Source: Myoxocephalus aenaeus
Taxonomy: Eukaryota; Chordata; Actinopteri; Perciformes; Cottidae
Reading direction: 5' to 3'
NCBI GenBank assembly: GCA_038501785.1
Contig: JBAMJR010000032.1
Coordinates: 2,198,501 to 2,262,500, forward strand
DNA length: 64,000 nt
Below, piece by piece: positions 24,006 through 34,853 of this stretch; the stretch's first letter is position 1, and every line of letters begins with the position of its first letter. The notes beneath the pieces are model-generated. The model was not told the origin of the DNA and did no database searches. It saw only the letters and a list, made by a program, of their open reading frames with translations. The translations under genes were made by a program, and so were the position numbers.

Positions 24006-24412
24006 TACAACGGATATCCAAGTATGCTCTCCAAACGAGCGGAGAGTTACCTCTTAAATACATAAAACACACAATCACAGGAGTCACAGGCTATGAAACA
24101 TCATGAAGCTCAAGCGTAAGTTCAGTAAGGAAGACAATAGTTACTCGCTGGTTCATTCAGGAGCCAGTCTGTAGTCTCACAGCGATTACTCCATCAGCTG
24201 ATTGGGGGGCATGTATGTTGAATGAACCAACCTGGCAGAGCAATTCCCTAAGCCAATCACGGCGTTTTTGTCTAACTTGAAATAGTTTCTCCTCAGGGCT
24301 GTCAGTTGTCATTTCAGCTCTAACCGATGCGAATAGGGAAATGGTTCCTCTGCCTATTAAGTCTAGTGGTTGGTATCCAATACCATGTCAGGTTACGACT
24401 TCGATCTGTCAG

Positions 24413-24559
24413 GAAGAGTCAGATCTCAACGTCGATGTTCAGCCGGAGCCGGATTTCAGCCGCACGCTGCTGGCGCAGCGGCACTCACTCAGCGTGGCGC
24501 AGCAGCGTCCACATAGGAGCAAGAAGCCTCTCGGCTCGGCGGAAAGATCACGGCATTAG
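24413..24559 (+). CDS. orphan GC-rich ORF, possible captured or isolated exon
   Basis: A polypyrimidine-poor but plausible acceptor ('gatctgtcag') opens a 48-codon frame with GC-rich third positions, ending at TAG 24557-24559. It begins 'EESDLNVDVQPEPDFSRTLL' and goes on with 'QRHSLSVAQQ', then a basic stretch 'RPHRSKKPLG'. Composition is unlike the AT-rich surroundings and unlike the transposon debris. I do not recognise the family. It could be a real terminal exon, an exon fragment carried by a mobile element, or a chance frame in a GC-rich repeat. Confidence 0.2.
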   Translation, partial: EESDLNVDVQPEPDFSRTLLAQRHSLSVAQQRPHRSKKPLGSAERSRH

Positions 24560-26170
24560 TACCGGCGGCGCCACCAGGGCCATACGGTACCAGCCAGCAG
24601 GTTAAATCAGCGTTTCATAAACGGGAACTGTGTTCCGCTCCTCTGTGTTTAACGGATGAGGTACTAGGGGGGCAGACTCGCGGTTGGAGTTGAATGTATT
24701 AGTTTGTTAATCAGTATGAACCGTCCTTCCAGCGTGGAACGGGTGCGCGTCTGTAGAGTACAAATCAGGGGGCCCAAGTAATTACGTATCGATGCAGCAG
24801 TTAAACTTAGTTCATCCTCGCCGGGGTGATGACGGCGCCAGGTGTGCGAGCGTGGCGTAAAGGAAGGTATCGCGGCGTGGTTGTGACTTCTCATAAGGCC
24901 AACGGGTGTAGCCCAATCGTTGTATTAACGGGCATGTACTCTAAATAAATAAAGTAGTTAGCTTGTGATATGTCAACAATGAGTTTAATTTCAAATGTTA
25001 TGGGAGAAAGTAGGGCTTGAATACACTAATATGAATATAGGTTCTTCTCAGGTAAGTTTAAAATTAATGAATGCATGTGTCAGACTACATAAAGGTATTT
25101 AACTGCAGCAGTAATGGAGTACATTCAGGGGAAGGATGTCAAAATAAATAAAAAGGAGAATGATAATAATGGGAAAGGGTAGGATAATATTATTGTAATT
25201 GTATATAATTTGTATTTGTGCACATATATGTGTCGCCCGAGCATTGCGCTGGCTGAGATGCCCGAGCGTTGAGCCTGCTTAGGCACCCGAGTTTGCGACT
25301 GCTAAGGTGAGTCCCGGAGACCTCCAGCGCAGAGTTCCGGAAACCGCAGCGGTCATCGGTACCTCGTAGAGTTAATTAAGGGTTTAACTTGCTAGTAGAG
25401 AAGTTAGAATACTCTGTTTTGTTCTAGAAAGGAGGTGCGGCAGCATGGCGCTTGCATAAGTGCGGCAGTATGGAGCTTGCAAGGGCGTTGTAGCGTTGGG
25501 CCTGCAAGGGCGTGGCAAAATACAATCTCAAAACTTACGGCAACAGCATATCCTCAAAAGCTGTGTGACGGTTATGGAAGTACATATTGTGGTTACTTCC
25601 TCCGCATCTGGGTTTCAGCACAGCCGACAGGGCAATCAATAGAGAACCATGAATCTTTCTTGGGGGAATTATAAGGTAATAAGAATGTCTCCTTAGGAGA
25701 AAGTTGGGTAGAGAACTTTGGAGCTATTGCTCTATCATTAGCTCTATCATATTTAATATCTGAATAAACTTGAGTGTGCCAATTCAATCTCCAGCTGCAC
25801 GCTTTGACACTTGAGTACATAGTTAGCGGTAGTCGTCATGTAGTCTGGTTGACTGAGGTCAGCCACTTTGCATTAGTAGGACAGAATCTTGGGAATAAGT
25901 ATTGTACTTGGAGTCAATAGGTTTCTGATAGAGCTTAACCATAGACTCTGAGAACATACGGCCTGGTAGTTAGTAATGTTTATCGTGGAATGGTCAACTT
26001 GTGAGATTTGCGTCACTATTTAAGAGTACGTGTAGAGTATCCGGATTAACCCCATCCGCCCGAGTTTCTTTTCCCGATTTTTCGATAATGAGGAAGTGGT
26101 TTTAAAATACTCAAACGCTTCTAAATCATCAACCACAGGTCCGATTTAATAAATTTAAATGGCTAAAGTA
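24560..26170. other. unassigned stretch with short degenerate tandem repeats
   Basis: No gene or named element is recognised. Two small arrays stand out: about three 25-bp units beginning 'gcccgag' at 25237-25308, and about three units built on 'gcggcagtatggagcttgca' at 25434-25520. CpG content is higher than in flanking DNA around 24400-24900 and 25230-25520. Confidence 0.5.
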
Positions 26171-26178
26171 CTCTAAAC

Positions 26179-27110
26179 CAGTGGTTCTCAACTGGTCTGG
26201 CTCCGGGACCCACCATCACCCCTGAATGACAAGCCGCAACCCAAATCGAGGAACATTCTCAACTTCTCCAATGTATGTAATGAAAAGATGGTGCAGTTTG
26301 AACCTGAGATAGTACAGAATATGTATGCTAACACAAAAACAAGTTTAATAACCAAAACGAGCAGCTGGTGGCGATGATAGAGAGGGAACTATTCCCTTTT
26401 ACACTCAATTAGCTGCATTTTAATTAAAAAACTAAAACTGCATCTTCAGGACACGACGTATTACAACATATATAACAATTCAGAATCTTCAGCTATTTTT
26501 AAACAGACTCAACAGCTTTCATGCACAAACAGTCCAACAACTGCAACAACTAAAAAGTAGTTTTAAAAAGACAACTAAAAAGACTGAAATGACCTAACTT
26601 TAACTGAGAACACACACTCACCGAATCTATGACAAACACTTTACTGTGGAACACGTCACTGTGTTGAGGAGCAGCTTTTCCACTAACTCAAAATAAATTA
26701 AACAAAAGTGGAATTCAAAAGTATTCATATATACAACATTAACTTCTCTTGTGATTACCTCATCAGTAGGTAAATACTGAAAAACATTGTGCTTTACAGA
26801 AAATTAAGCAGCACTCAATTCTCCTCACGACCCCAGAGTTTTTTCCTGTCATGCAGGCAGCGCCATCAGTTGTCAATGTTATATTCAGTAGGCTGTTTAA
26901 TTTAATTATCCTAAAAACCCAGAGTCTCCCTCATATCAGGATGGTTTGACCCAACCTGGCCCACGCTGCTGAAAACATGGAGGGACAAGTGCAAAACCAG
27001 TTGAAACCAGAGCCGGCAAAATAACGACACAAAATAACGAGATTTTTTTTCAGGCAAAGGCCTGCGACCCACTGAAAACGGGTCCGCGACCCACCAGTTG
27101 AGAATCACTG
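26179..27110. mobile_element. non-autonomous hAT element, 932 bp, perfect 8-bp TSD
   Basis: Ends are CAGTGGTTCTCAACTGGT and ACCAGTTGAGAATCACTG, typical of Charlie-like hAT elements. The octamer CTCTAAAC stands on both sides (26171-26178 and 27111-27118). 'cgggacccaccatcac' near the left end and 'gcgacccaccagt' near the right are extended inverted-repeat parts. No transposase frame is visible inside. Confidence 0.92.
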
Positions 27111-27118
27111 CTCTAAAC

Positions 27119-27789
27119 CCTTGTGAGAAGAGAAACGATGCACTACATTTAACAAAAAAGATCGTTATATTTGTATAATTACGTAATTAGGTAAGCTCCT
27201 CAACATGACTGAGCGATTATAACGTTTCACTATTTAGCTAATTTAGTACCCTAACAGCGACGGATTTCGCTCAAAGTACCACGTATGTAACCGTAGAGAC
27301 TGTACGAATCTTCCAGTAGTAGTGTGTAAAGTATTGAAGTCGCGAGCTGCGAGAAAGCAACGGCTATTTTTCTTCGATTTTTTCCTCCGTGTTTTGAGGT
27401 CCTACGGTTTCATCGTTCCACAAACGCATCTGAAAGCGCGTCAGATGACACACGCGGAAGCAGACGGTCATTTTAAGTGGTGTTTGTTCATGGTGCGACG
27501 AAGATCTAGGTAAAAATGGCTCATTTCTTTATTTCTGAACCGAAAAACATGATTTTTGGACTGGAAAGGCTTGAAAATATGTCATTGCTTGTGTTTATTA
27601 TATTGTAATTATATTGTGATTATTATTGCATATTTGGATGATTTAGGTCTTAATCTTTCTAAAGAGGTGCAGTATTACTCTGGGGCATGATGGGAAGGCA
27701 CCAAAACGGTGTTTAACCGGATCTTCCAGTTTCCTATCCATACAAAAGAGGTAGGAAAACCACCCACTCTCGTTTCACTGGGATTGAAC
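27119..27789. other. unassigned stretch
   Basis: Holds a small open frame near 27322-27513 followed by 'atctaggtaaaa', a possible donor, but no known domain. I cannot support a gene. Confidence 0.4.
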
Positions 27790-28285
27790 GGGACCCGTCA
27801 AAGAATGACACTCGCCAGGTCTGGCACGTTCGCCAGGTCTTGTGGTGACCCGGCAGAGTAGGACAGGCGCTGGTCCTGGTCCTGACCTGTCGGAGGTTGA
27901 CAGGCGCTGGTCCTGGTCGTGACCCGTCCGAGGTTGACAGGCACTGGACCTGGTTGTGACCTGTCAGAGGGACAGGCGCTGGTCCTGGTCGTGCCCCGTC
28001 AGAGAATTGACAGGCTGGTCCGGGACGTGACACGTCAGAGAATGACCGGCTCTGGTCCTGGATGTGACCCAGCAAAGTAGAGCACTCGTCGCTCGTGGTC
28101 GTGGCCCGTCAAAGTAGGGCACTCGCCGCTCGTGGGCGTGATCCGTCAAAGTACGGTACTCGCCGGTCTGTCATGACCCGCCAAAGTGTGACACTTGCCG
28201 GTCTTATCGTGTCCCATCATAGTAGGTCACCTTCTCTTTCCCGGCATTTCTGGTTTCGCAGTCCGACTGTGACCGGTCATAAAGT
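27790..28285. repeat. degenerate ~36-bp minisatellite
   Basis: About 12 to 13 units mark themselves by 'gacccgtcaaag' and its variants (starts near 27792, 27848, 27920, 27958, 27993, 28028, 28066, 28103, 28139, 28175, 28211), each followed by a 'tgacaggcgctggtcctggt'-like stretch. Units are strongly diverged. Minus frames across it give repeated 'SDGSRPGPAPV'-like peptides, most likely a by-product of the repeat. Confidence 0.85.
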
Positions 28286-28502
28286 AAATGACACCTCTCG
28301 TTTCCCGGACGGACTTCTCCGGCTTGGAGTGACATGTGTGGCGGTATGCCCCGGCTCATCTGTCCTGTGGCTCATCTGTCCTGTTCTGCGGTCTCATAAT
28401 AGTAGTTTAGTTGTATGATAGTCAAAGTAGTGATTCTTATAATACGTTAGTTGTATCGCGGCGCGACGTACGCAGCGGAGACCCTCCATTATTCTGTTCT
28501 GC

Positions 28503-28825
28503 GGTCTACACCGACCCTACCTATACTTGTCTACGGTCTCACTTGACCTATCCATTCCTTGGGTGCGATGAGACCCCCCGCTATCAATTCCAGATCTTAA
28601 AATCCCCCTGTACTTTACTGTGGTAGTTCTGATCCACACTGTCCTGTTCTGCGGTCTACACAGGACCCTAATCTATCCTTGTCTGCGGTCCATGTTGACC
28701 CCAATTCTAGCTGCCTGCGGTCTGTCCGGACCCCGCTGTCACTCTTCGGGATCTGTTCGGATCCTGCTATGAGTAGTGCTGTATATCTAGATCGGCACTA
28801 TTAGCTGCTGCGGTCATTGGGGACC
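28503..28825. repeat. degenerate ~31-bp repeat with a conserved small hairpin
   Basis: GGTC, a spacer of 6 (once 7) bases, then GACC occurs at 28503, 28535, 28653, 28687, 28719 and 28812; at 28750 both arms read GATC instead, keeping the pairing. Spacings are 31 to 34 bases or near multiples of that. Words such as 'tctgcggtct' precede the arms. The rest of the unit is poorly kept. Confidence 0.75.
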
Positions 28826-28851
28826 CCCAATGAATTGGTTTGCGTTAACGC

Positions 28852-28904
28852 CGTTAATAACGCGTTAATAACGCGTTAATAACGCGCTAATAACGCGCTA
28901 ATAT
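28852..28904. repeat. short 11-bp tandem repeat
   Basis: Four to five units of 'gttaataacgc', drifting to 'gctaataacgc'. Read on the minus strand it is preceded by 'agtagtgctgtcatattagc', which resembles the terminal region of some hAT elements; no partner end was found. Confidence 0.75.
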
Positions 28905-29119
28905 GACAGCACTACTATTAACACAACAAGATGGTTTCCGGTAAAGGCCTGTTTTTTTTAGATTGATTTCAAATGACTGAGGGGGCGGGTGCCGAATCTC
29001 TGTCATTCATCAACTGCAATGAACTTATTTGGAAAAAGTTTACACAATCACATGGCATGAAAAACAAACGCCACGAGATAAGGTTGGCGGGAAATCTTAT
29101 CAGTAAAAAGCTAACATTT

Positions 29120-29138
29120 TGAGTCATGACTTGAGTCA
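29120..29138. promoter_or_regulatory. two AP-1 (TRE) sites upstream of the natterin-like gene
   Basis: TGAGTCA stands at 29120-29126 and again at 29132-29138, 12 bp apart and about 90 bp upstream of the TATA box. TGAGTCA is the consensus for Jun/Fos dimers. Activity is inferred from sequence and position only. Confidence 0.5.
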
Positions 29139-29139
29139 T

Positions 29140-29171
29140 GATCCGTTCTCCCCTCGCAGGGAGAACGGATC
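29140..29171. repeat. perfect 13-bp hairpin in the natterin-like promoter
   Basis: Arms 29140-29152 (GATCCGTTCTCCC) and 29159-29171 are exact complements around CTCGCA. It sits between the AP-1 pair and the TATA box. Confidence 0.8.
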
Positions 29172-29226
29172 AAACTAAATCCCCTCCGCCTCAGCTTTCC
29201 CCGCCCATCTCTGTGTCTGCACCTCT

Positions 29227-29233
29227 TTATAAG
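29227..29233 (+). promoter_or_regulatory. TATA box of the natterin-like gene
   Basis: TTATAAG lies in 'cctctttataagcctg'. Transcription would start near 29258, which leaves a short non-coding first exon ending at a good donor at 29389. Confidence 0.6.
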
Positions 29234-29257
29234 CCTGAGCCTCTTGACCACAGTCAC

Positions 29258-29389
29258 TGACAATCTGGGAAAGCTGCCCTGTGCCTCAGGTCTTTGCTTT
29301 CTAGCATCTGTTACTTGTTTGCTTGAACCCAACTGTTGCGTACCTGCCTGACCCTCTGCCGGATCACTGGACCTTTGAACATCAGAACT
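29258..29389 (+). other. non-coding first exon (5' UTR) of the natterin-like gene
   Basis: The start is estimated from the TATA box. The end is set by the strong donor AACT|GTAAGT at 29390. The next acceptor, after 'ttctgtgtttcctctgaag', directly precedes the ATG at 29601, so the leader intron is 29390-29600. Confidence 0.5.
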
Positions 29390-29600
29390 GTAAGTTTTTG
29401 CAACTTCCCCAAATCCACTAAACTGATTCTTGACATCAGTGCAAAAAAAGCATTACAATTAAAAATGTTATCTTCATTCTTTATTCTTTTTTTATAAAAT
29501 GAATGACAAATAATATATACAATCAAATTCTACCTTAATTTTGGTTTACTGATACAAACTGCTGGTGATTTTTGTATTTTGTTCTGTGTTTCCTCTGAAG

Positions 29601-29676
29601 ATGCAACTGTCAGTGTTGCTGATGTTGGCCCTGTCGGCTCTGTTCTCAGCCGGCAGCTGTCAAAGGAACGAACCAG
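29601..29676 (+). CDS. natterin-like exon 2 (signal peptide)
   Basis: Codes 25 residues plus one base, starting 'MQLSVLLMLALSALFSAG'. The acceptor ends directly at the ATG and the donor is CCAG|GTAAAT. Confidence 0.8.
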
Positions 29677-32600
29677 GTAAATTAAAACTTTACAGTATGA
29701 AGCTTCCATGTTGCTTTTTCTTTTGTCCTCATTTATGCATTACTTCAAATTGGATACGGATAGAAATAACTTCCACAAAAAATGTAGATGTGAAAATAAG
29801 AAATTCATTTTAATATTGGGAGAAGACAAAAATATTGTATTTATTGATTATTTATCACCTAAATTGATAAGAATTTTAGAATTAATAAGAACAATGTGAT
29901 TTCAATTTGTGGTGCGTAAAGCATCGTCATATCCCATTTGAAAACTCAGTATCAAAATATTACAATTGTACAATTGTGTTTTTTATTGTAAAATGCCAAT
30001 ACTGTGTAAATTGAGCTGCTACAGTATCTCAAAGAGGTCATTAAAAAGTAACAGATGACCCTGTTGGCTTTCTTCTCGAGTCACGTCAGTCACATGAACT
30101 ACAACATTGTAATCTTCAACAGTTGTTTGCCTGCAAATAGAACACATTTCCACCTTTTTAGCATGTCATTCGTACGCCATGTATAGTGCTCACTGCAATG
30201 CCAACGTGTCCACTTGAATATGCTGCCCTCTCAAGTCAGTGGGAGAGCAGATAAAAGGGTCAAACAAACAGGACTTTCAATCAGCAGATCAGTGTTCAAG
30301 ACTGTTTTCTCAATGTGTTTGATCAGTATGATTCAATGGAGAAAAAAAAAGTATCACGCAATTACTACTTTGCTGTTAAATATTTAACATTTATTCCAAC
30401 ACTTTGACTTGGAAGAGAGATTTGATCTCGTTAAGGTTGAGTCTTCTTGGAAGAGTAGTGCTGGTGCTGGGCTGTTCTATTGTCATGTCGTTAAAATGTC
30501 GCCGCGAGAGAAGAGCCGGCAAGAACACAAGAGACCGGAATTGCCCTCCCGGAAGTCTTATTTAGGGCGCTGATAGGATAAATTGTATATCATTCATTTA
30601 TTTCTTTAATCAGTGATTGGCTAAACTGCTTAGAACCGTCTTCCTCGATCTGGTCCCACCACGTGCACTAGCAGCACAGATGTTAATTTTCTGAGCATGC
30701 TCAGTGAGCTTATTCTCCTTTGGCTATGTTAAGAAATAGTAAACAATAGTAAAGCAATAGCTAATTATTTACTTATTATGACATTTGCTGTCATCACTAT
30801 ATTTGTCACAAGTGATTTAAAAATTCTATCAAGAGAATCATTTTGCTTATCGCTCTCCAGGTTTTGTTTTGCCATATAAAGAATCGTTCAAAACTTAGCT
30901 TAAATCCTTTTAATCATTACGGCCCCTTTTTTAGGGGGTTGAAGTTCAAGTTCACGTGTTCACATAGTGTTTATAAAGATGTACATTTTATGAATCAATA
31001 ACGAATATAACTAGAAAGAGCATTTCCTGCTGAAAATGCGTTGGAATGCTAAAAGCTGAAGCTTAACCCTCTGGGGTCCGAATTTCCCTAGGCTCTAACA
31101 ATTAAAAGGAGAATAAAATCGGACTTGGGAAAGCAAAGATAGGACCGAAGTTATGGAAAATAATGATACATGCGCAAATACTTTATGATTCTTTGAGGGC
31201 ACATAAGCATTATTTTGGTTTATTTAGTGTATGTTACTGCTGTACATGGATGTATGGAACTACTTCATGTTCTACTTCACTTTATCAAAGTCAAACTTTG
31301 CAGGGAGACTGTTAACATGTTGTGCTATGATATGGTAGAAGTTAAAGCTTCCAGCTGCGTCATTTTAAAGAGATAGCTGGTAGTGTTGTATTTATTCATT
31401 TTTTAATTTTTTTCTCTGTTCCGTCTTCGTTAACTTTGAACTAGTAACACATGTCTACTGCATCTTAACGAATCTCACAAGTGTTTTCTTTATTATAGCA
31501 CTGAAATTATTCAAATAGCCCTTAGGTTGAGTGGTTGAGGTTATACACTCGTTTTACTATGGGTATGCAAACCTTCACAATTTCTGCGAAGATTTATTAA
31601 GAAAGATAAAGAATAATTTGACAGTTATTGATGTCATTTGGTTTTTAATAAAACTGTGTTCCTATCTGTTTGTCTTTCTTTCTTTTTACACAGTCCAGCT
31701 GGGCACAAGTCTGAAGGACAGGGTTCCTAATAACACCAACTTGGAATGGCAGATATTTGATGGCTCTCTCCCCAATGAAGCAATCTCAATCTACAACGGA
31801 AATGCTGGGCGCACCGAATACGTTTGCCAATCCTTGTCCAGCACCGGCTTCTACGTCCCTGGCATGGATGTAACTCCTTCCTGCCATTACTCCTGGGGGA
31901 CGGTTATGCATATTACCCCCTCATTTGAGATCCTGGTGAACAAAGACAACTTTGAGATTTTAGAATGGAAGGAAGGCTCTCATGGTTCAGTACCTGAGAA
32001 TTCAGTCGGGGCCAGTGTCAGCGAAGACATATATGTTGGGAAGAATCAGAATGGTCTTGGAAAGGTTAGTGTTAATAATAAGCACTTCTACCATGGTCCG
32101 GTTGGGGTCAGGTCCTACCAAGTCCTGACCATTAACCGAGATGTAGAGACTGAGAAAATCTCAGATGTCGAGTATAACAGTGATGGGGTTATACCCATCA
32201 CTTATCCTCCAGAGACCATGCAGAAGTCTGCCATCACCAACAAGGGCTGCCAGACAGTGACAGGGATAGCAACCCTCTCAAAGGCATTCCAAGTGGAGAA
32301 AAGGTGGGACACCAGCTTTTCTATCACATTGGGCGCCAAGATTACCATCACTGCTGGAGTCCCCTTAATTGCCTCCACAAGTATCGACTATAGCATTGAG
32401 ATGTCCCTCCAGTTGACTGAGGGGACAACTCATACTGAGTCCACCAGCCGCTCTGTTACTATTAACCACATTGTCCCACCAAACCACTCCTGTAGCATCA
32501 GTATGGTGGGATATAAGTACGGGGCAGACATCCCTTACACTGCACACGTTACCCGCACCTACAAAAACGGGCAGACCAGAAGGACGTCCATCTCTGGGAC

Positions 32601-32679
32601 ATATAAAGGTGTCCACATGGGAGAAGTAAGGGGTGTGGTGGATCGCTGTGAGCCTCTGCCTGATCCCATGCCCTGTTAA
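29601..32679 (+). CDS. natterin-like protein (DM9/DUF3421 + aerolysin-like), two coding exons
   Basis: The spliced CDS is 29601-29676 joined to 31694-32679, 353 codons, with a phase-1 intron of 2017 bp. Residues 1 to about 20 form a signal peptide, so the product should enter the secretory pathway. Residues about 35-165 hold the DM9/DUF3421-like part ('EWQIFDGSLPNEAISIYNG', then 'GTVMHITPSFEILVN' and 'HFYHGPVGVRSYQVL'). The rest is aerolysin-like: a central 'GAKITITAGVPLIASTSIDY' Ser/Thr-rich strand region and 'THTESTSRS'. This family is known from toadfish venom, but most fish members are ordinary secreted or mucosal, lectin-like defence proteins that can assemble into pores; venom use cannot be inferred here. 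The frame is intact. Natterin-3-like is the closest name I can give. Confidence 0.88.
29677..31061. other. natterin-like intron, first part
   Basis: AT-rich intron sequence. A CpG-bearing patch at 30490-30560 ('atgtcgccgcgagagaagag') looks out of place and may be a repeat fragment, but I cannot assign it. Confidence 0.5.
31062..31600 (+). repeat. TTAACC-headed dispersed repeat, copy in natterin-like intron
   Basis: Begins TTAACCCTCTGGGGTCC. The part at 31475-31570 matches 45200-45290 (shared 'attcaaatagccct', 'ggttgag'/'ggttgc', 'tatgggtatgcaa'). The TTAA start followed by CC fits a piggyBac-type end, but no matching right end was found. It overlaps the end of the intron up to the large exon's acceptor region. 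Confidence 0.5.
31694..32679 (+). CDS. natterin-like exon 3 (mature protein)
   Basis: Opens after 'tctttttacacag' with phase 1 and begins V-Q-L-G. The stop is TAA at 32677-32679. The open frame also runs upstream of the acceptor to 31531, but that part is intronic (it contains the polypyrimidine tract). Confidence 0.9.
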
Positions 32680-32811
32680 TGAAAGAATTATGGAAGAGGG
32701 TAAATCAGATGTAATACCTGACATATTGTATGTTTACTACCCTTAACATTCTAATGAAGCTAAAACATTAACCTGCTTTTATGTTGTATTTGCCTTAATA
32801 TCTTATAAGAC

Positions 32812-32817
32812 AATAAA
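32812..32817 (+). terminator. polyadenylation signal of the natterin-like gene
   Basis: AATAAA, 133 bp after the stop codon, in 'agacaataaaactacttgg'. It gives a short 3' UTR. Confidence 0.8.
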
Positions 32818-33189
32818 ACTACTTGGCATTTAACTGTTTCTTTGGTTTTTCAATAATTAGCAATTTGAATTTAAGACATCATTGTTATGTTTAAAATATA
32901 ATTAAATGCAAACAATCAGCATGCATGTTACAGTCGTGAACATTAGCATGGGAATGCTACAAAACATCTACAGATAAATAGGTTTTTCATTGTTACTCCA
33001 CAAAATAATCACAAAGAACAGCTTTCATGGAAAGGTATGGAACTAGTTATTCTACTGCTTTTCTACAAATTAGACAATTAGGTATTACTTTTTAGGAAAG
33101 GCAATAAATAATGTAAATAACAACACACATCATCTGCCTATACTTACTTGCTCTAGAGAAAAAATTGAACACATGACACTGAAGATTAT

Positions 33190-33845
33190 TCATAAAAATC
33201 CCGGGTGGTCATGAGAAGTGAAGGTCCAGGACTCGATGAGTTATAATTAAAAAGTATTTAATAAAAGAATGATCAAAAAAACAGCTTATGCATTTCGATC
33301 GGGTCCCTCCTTCCTCAGCGGACTCTACTGACCCGCACGTCCGCTTCGCTCGCGTCACCGGAGAGAGAGACCCTCCTCTACCGCGCGTGGGTTAGTTCAT
33401 ACTATCACACACGGAGCTTAAAGCCCTTCCTACTGGTTAAAAGTACTACTTTCACACCTTTTCCAACAAACTCCATGTTCACTGGCCTGCAGCTTCAGGG
33501 GCGGAGCTAGTCTTCTTCTACAGACCGGGTTGTCTGCTGCTTCATAAAGTCAATGTTCAGCTCCGCCACCTCAGGCGAACAAGAGAACTACACTTCCGTC
33601 TAATAAAACAGTCCACCGGCATCCACATGCACTATGCAAACGTTGTTTTAAAATCCATTCACACATTAATCATTAATAAAAACAGTGACCTTCATATGCA
33701 TACAATTACATATTATTCATAATAATATCCCTTATTAATTATCATATTTCATGCATTTGTAATGTACACAATACACCTTACACTGTACAAGTCCAATTGT
33801 GACAAACTAAGCTTAAAAAATACTACAATTCCCTCTCTTTATACT
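33190..33845 (-). mobile_element. LTR-like 3' end of an endogenous retrovirus
   Basis: Read on the minus strand, a purine-rich tract ('aaagagagggaat' near 33840) is followed by 'tgtagtattttttaagc', then a CpG-bearing promoter-like part, and 'ttttattaaatac' near 33262 as a possible polyadenylation signal. A second purine tract 'agagagggagggaat' lies near 33950. Together with the env fragment upstream on the same strand this fits a polypurine tract followed by the 3' LTR. No target duplication was found, so the limits are rough. Confidence 0.4.
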
Positions 33846-34853
33846 ATTCCATAGTATAAACACATCTGTAATAACTCTTTATTCATCACCCACAGTGCAT
33901 ACATCTTAATACATTCATATGTCATATCCTGTGGAAGAAAAAATTCCCTCCCTCTCTAAACCGTATAATATATACGGTTTCAACAACGCAATATATCAGT
34001 GTGGTTCTATTCATCACACAGGTAAAAAATCTTAAAATCAGGAACAGCTATGTGTATTATATGTCTGCATATCTGTCTACGTATATGTGTGTCTCTAATG
34101 TTCTTGGGGGTGCTAGTGAGTGTCTCACTGTGCATGTCGTGTAAACCCTGATACCGGCTCTTCTTAGGCATCTCCAACTTTCCGCCTCGCCTCACAGTAC
34201 TTCCCACTCGCGCTTCACTTCTCCATCGTCTGCTTCCGATCTCTGTCTCCTCGTTCATCTGACTCCATTTTCCTCGTTCCCCACCATCTCCAGCTCCAGC
34301 AATCTCCAGTTATCTCGGAAAAAGATCAGAACAACAGGTTCAAAACTGCATTATGATCATTTAAATCCAAACCTCAGTGTGTTGTTCTATTACTAGAGTT
34401 GTATGATACTCCTTCATACTACCTGCACCCAGCGGGTCGCAGCTCTCTGATGTGACATCTGGAGTCTCTGGTCTGATGGTGAACCCTCTCGTACTGACAG
34501 AAGCATGATGGAGGTCGGTGATGAAGTGTAGCTTTGAAAGAAAGCCTAGAAGCACGGAGAGGTCTCTGAGCTGGGCTCTGCTGCACAGGATCTCTGACTC
34601 AGGGAATCTCAGTCCTTCATTAATCACTCAGTTTCTTTCTCATTTAATTTCTCCTTTCTTAATTCTTTCTCTCCCCAAATCTCCGCATCTACGCCACCAC
34701 CAACCCTTCCTTCAACTTCCACAATCCATCTTCAACTTCCTTTTTCCATTTTCTTCACCATGTCATAATACTCTGGGGGTGGGGGTGAACGGAGCAAGAC
34801 ATCACCCAAACTCTGCTCTTCCACCTCCACTTCGGGAGCCATCAGCGGCATCA

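Noticed and set aside
27734..28149. Collagen-like repeated 'RPGPAP' peptides on the minus strand
   Set aside because: Shadow of the 36-bp minisatellite; phase is not kept between units.
31531..31693. N-terminal extension of the natterin-like large exon with a hydrophobic stretch
   Set aside because: It includes the polypyrimidine tract and acceptor; the proper signal peptide is in the exon at 29601.
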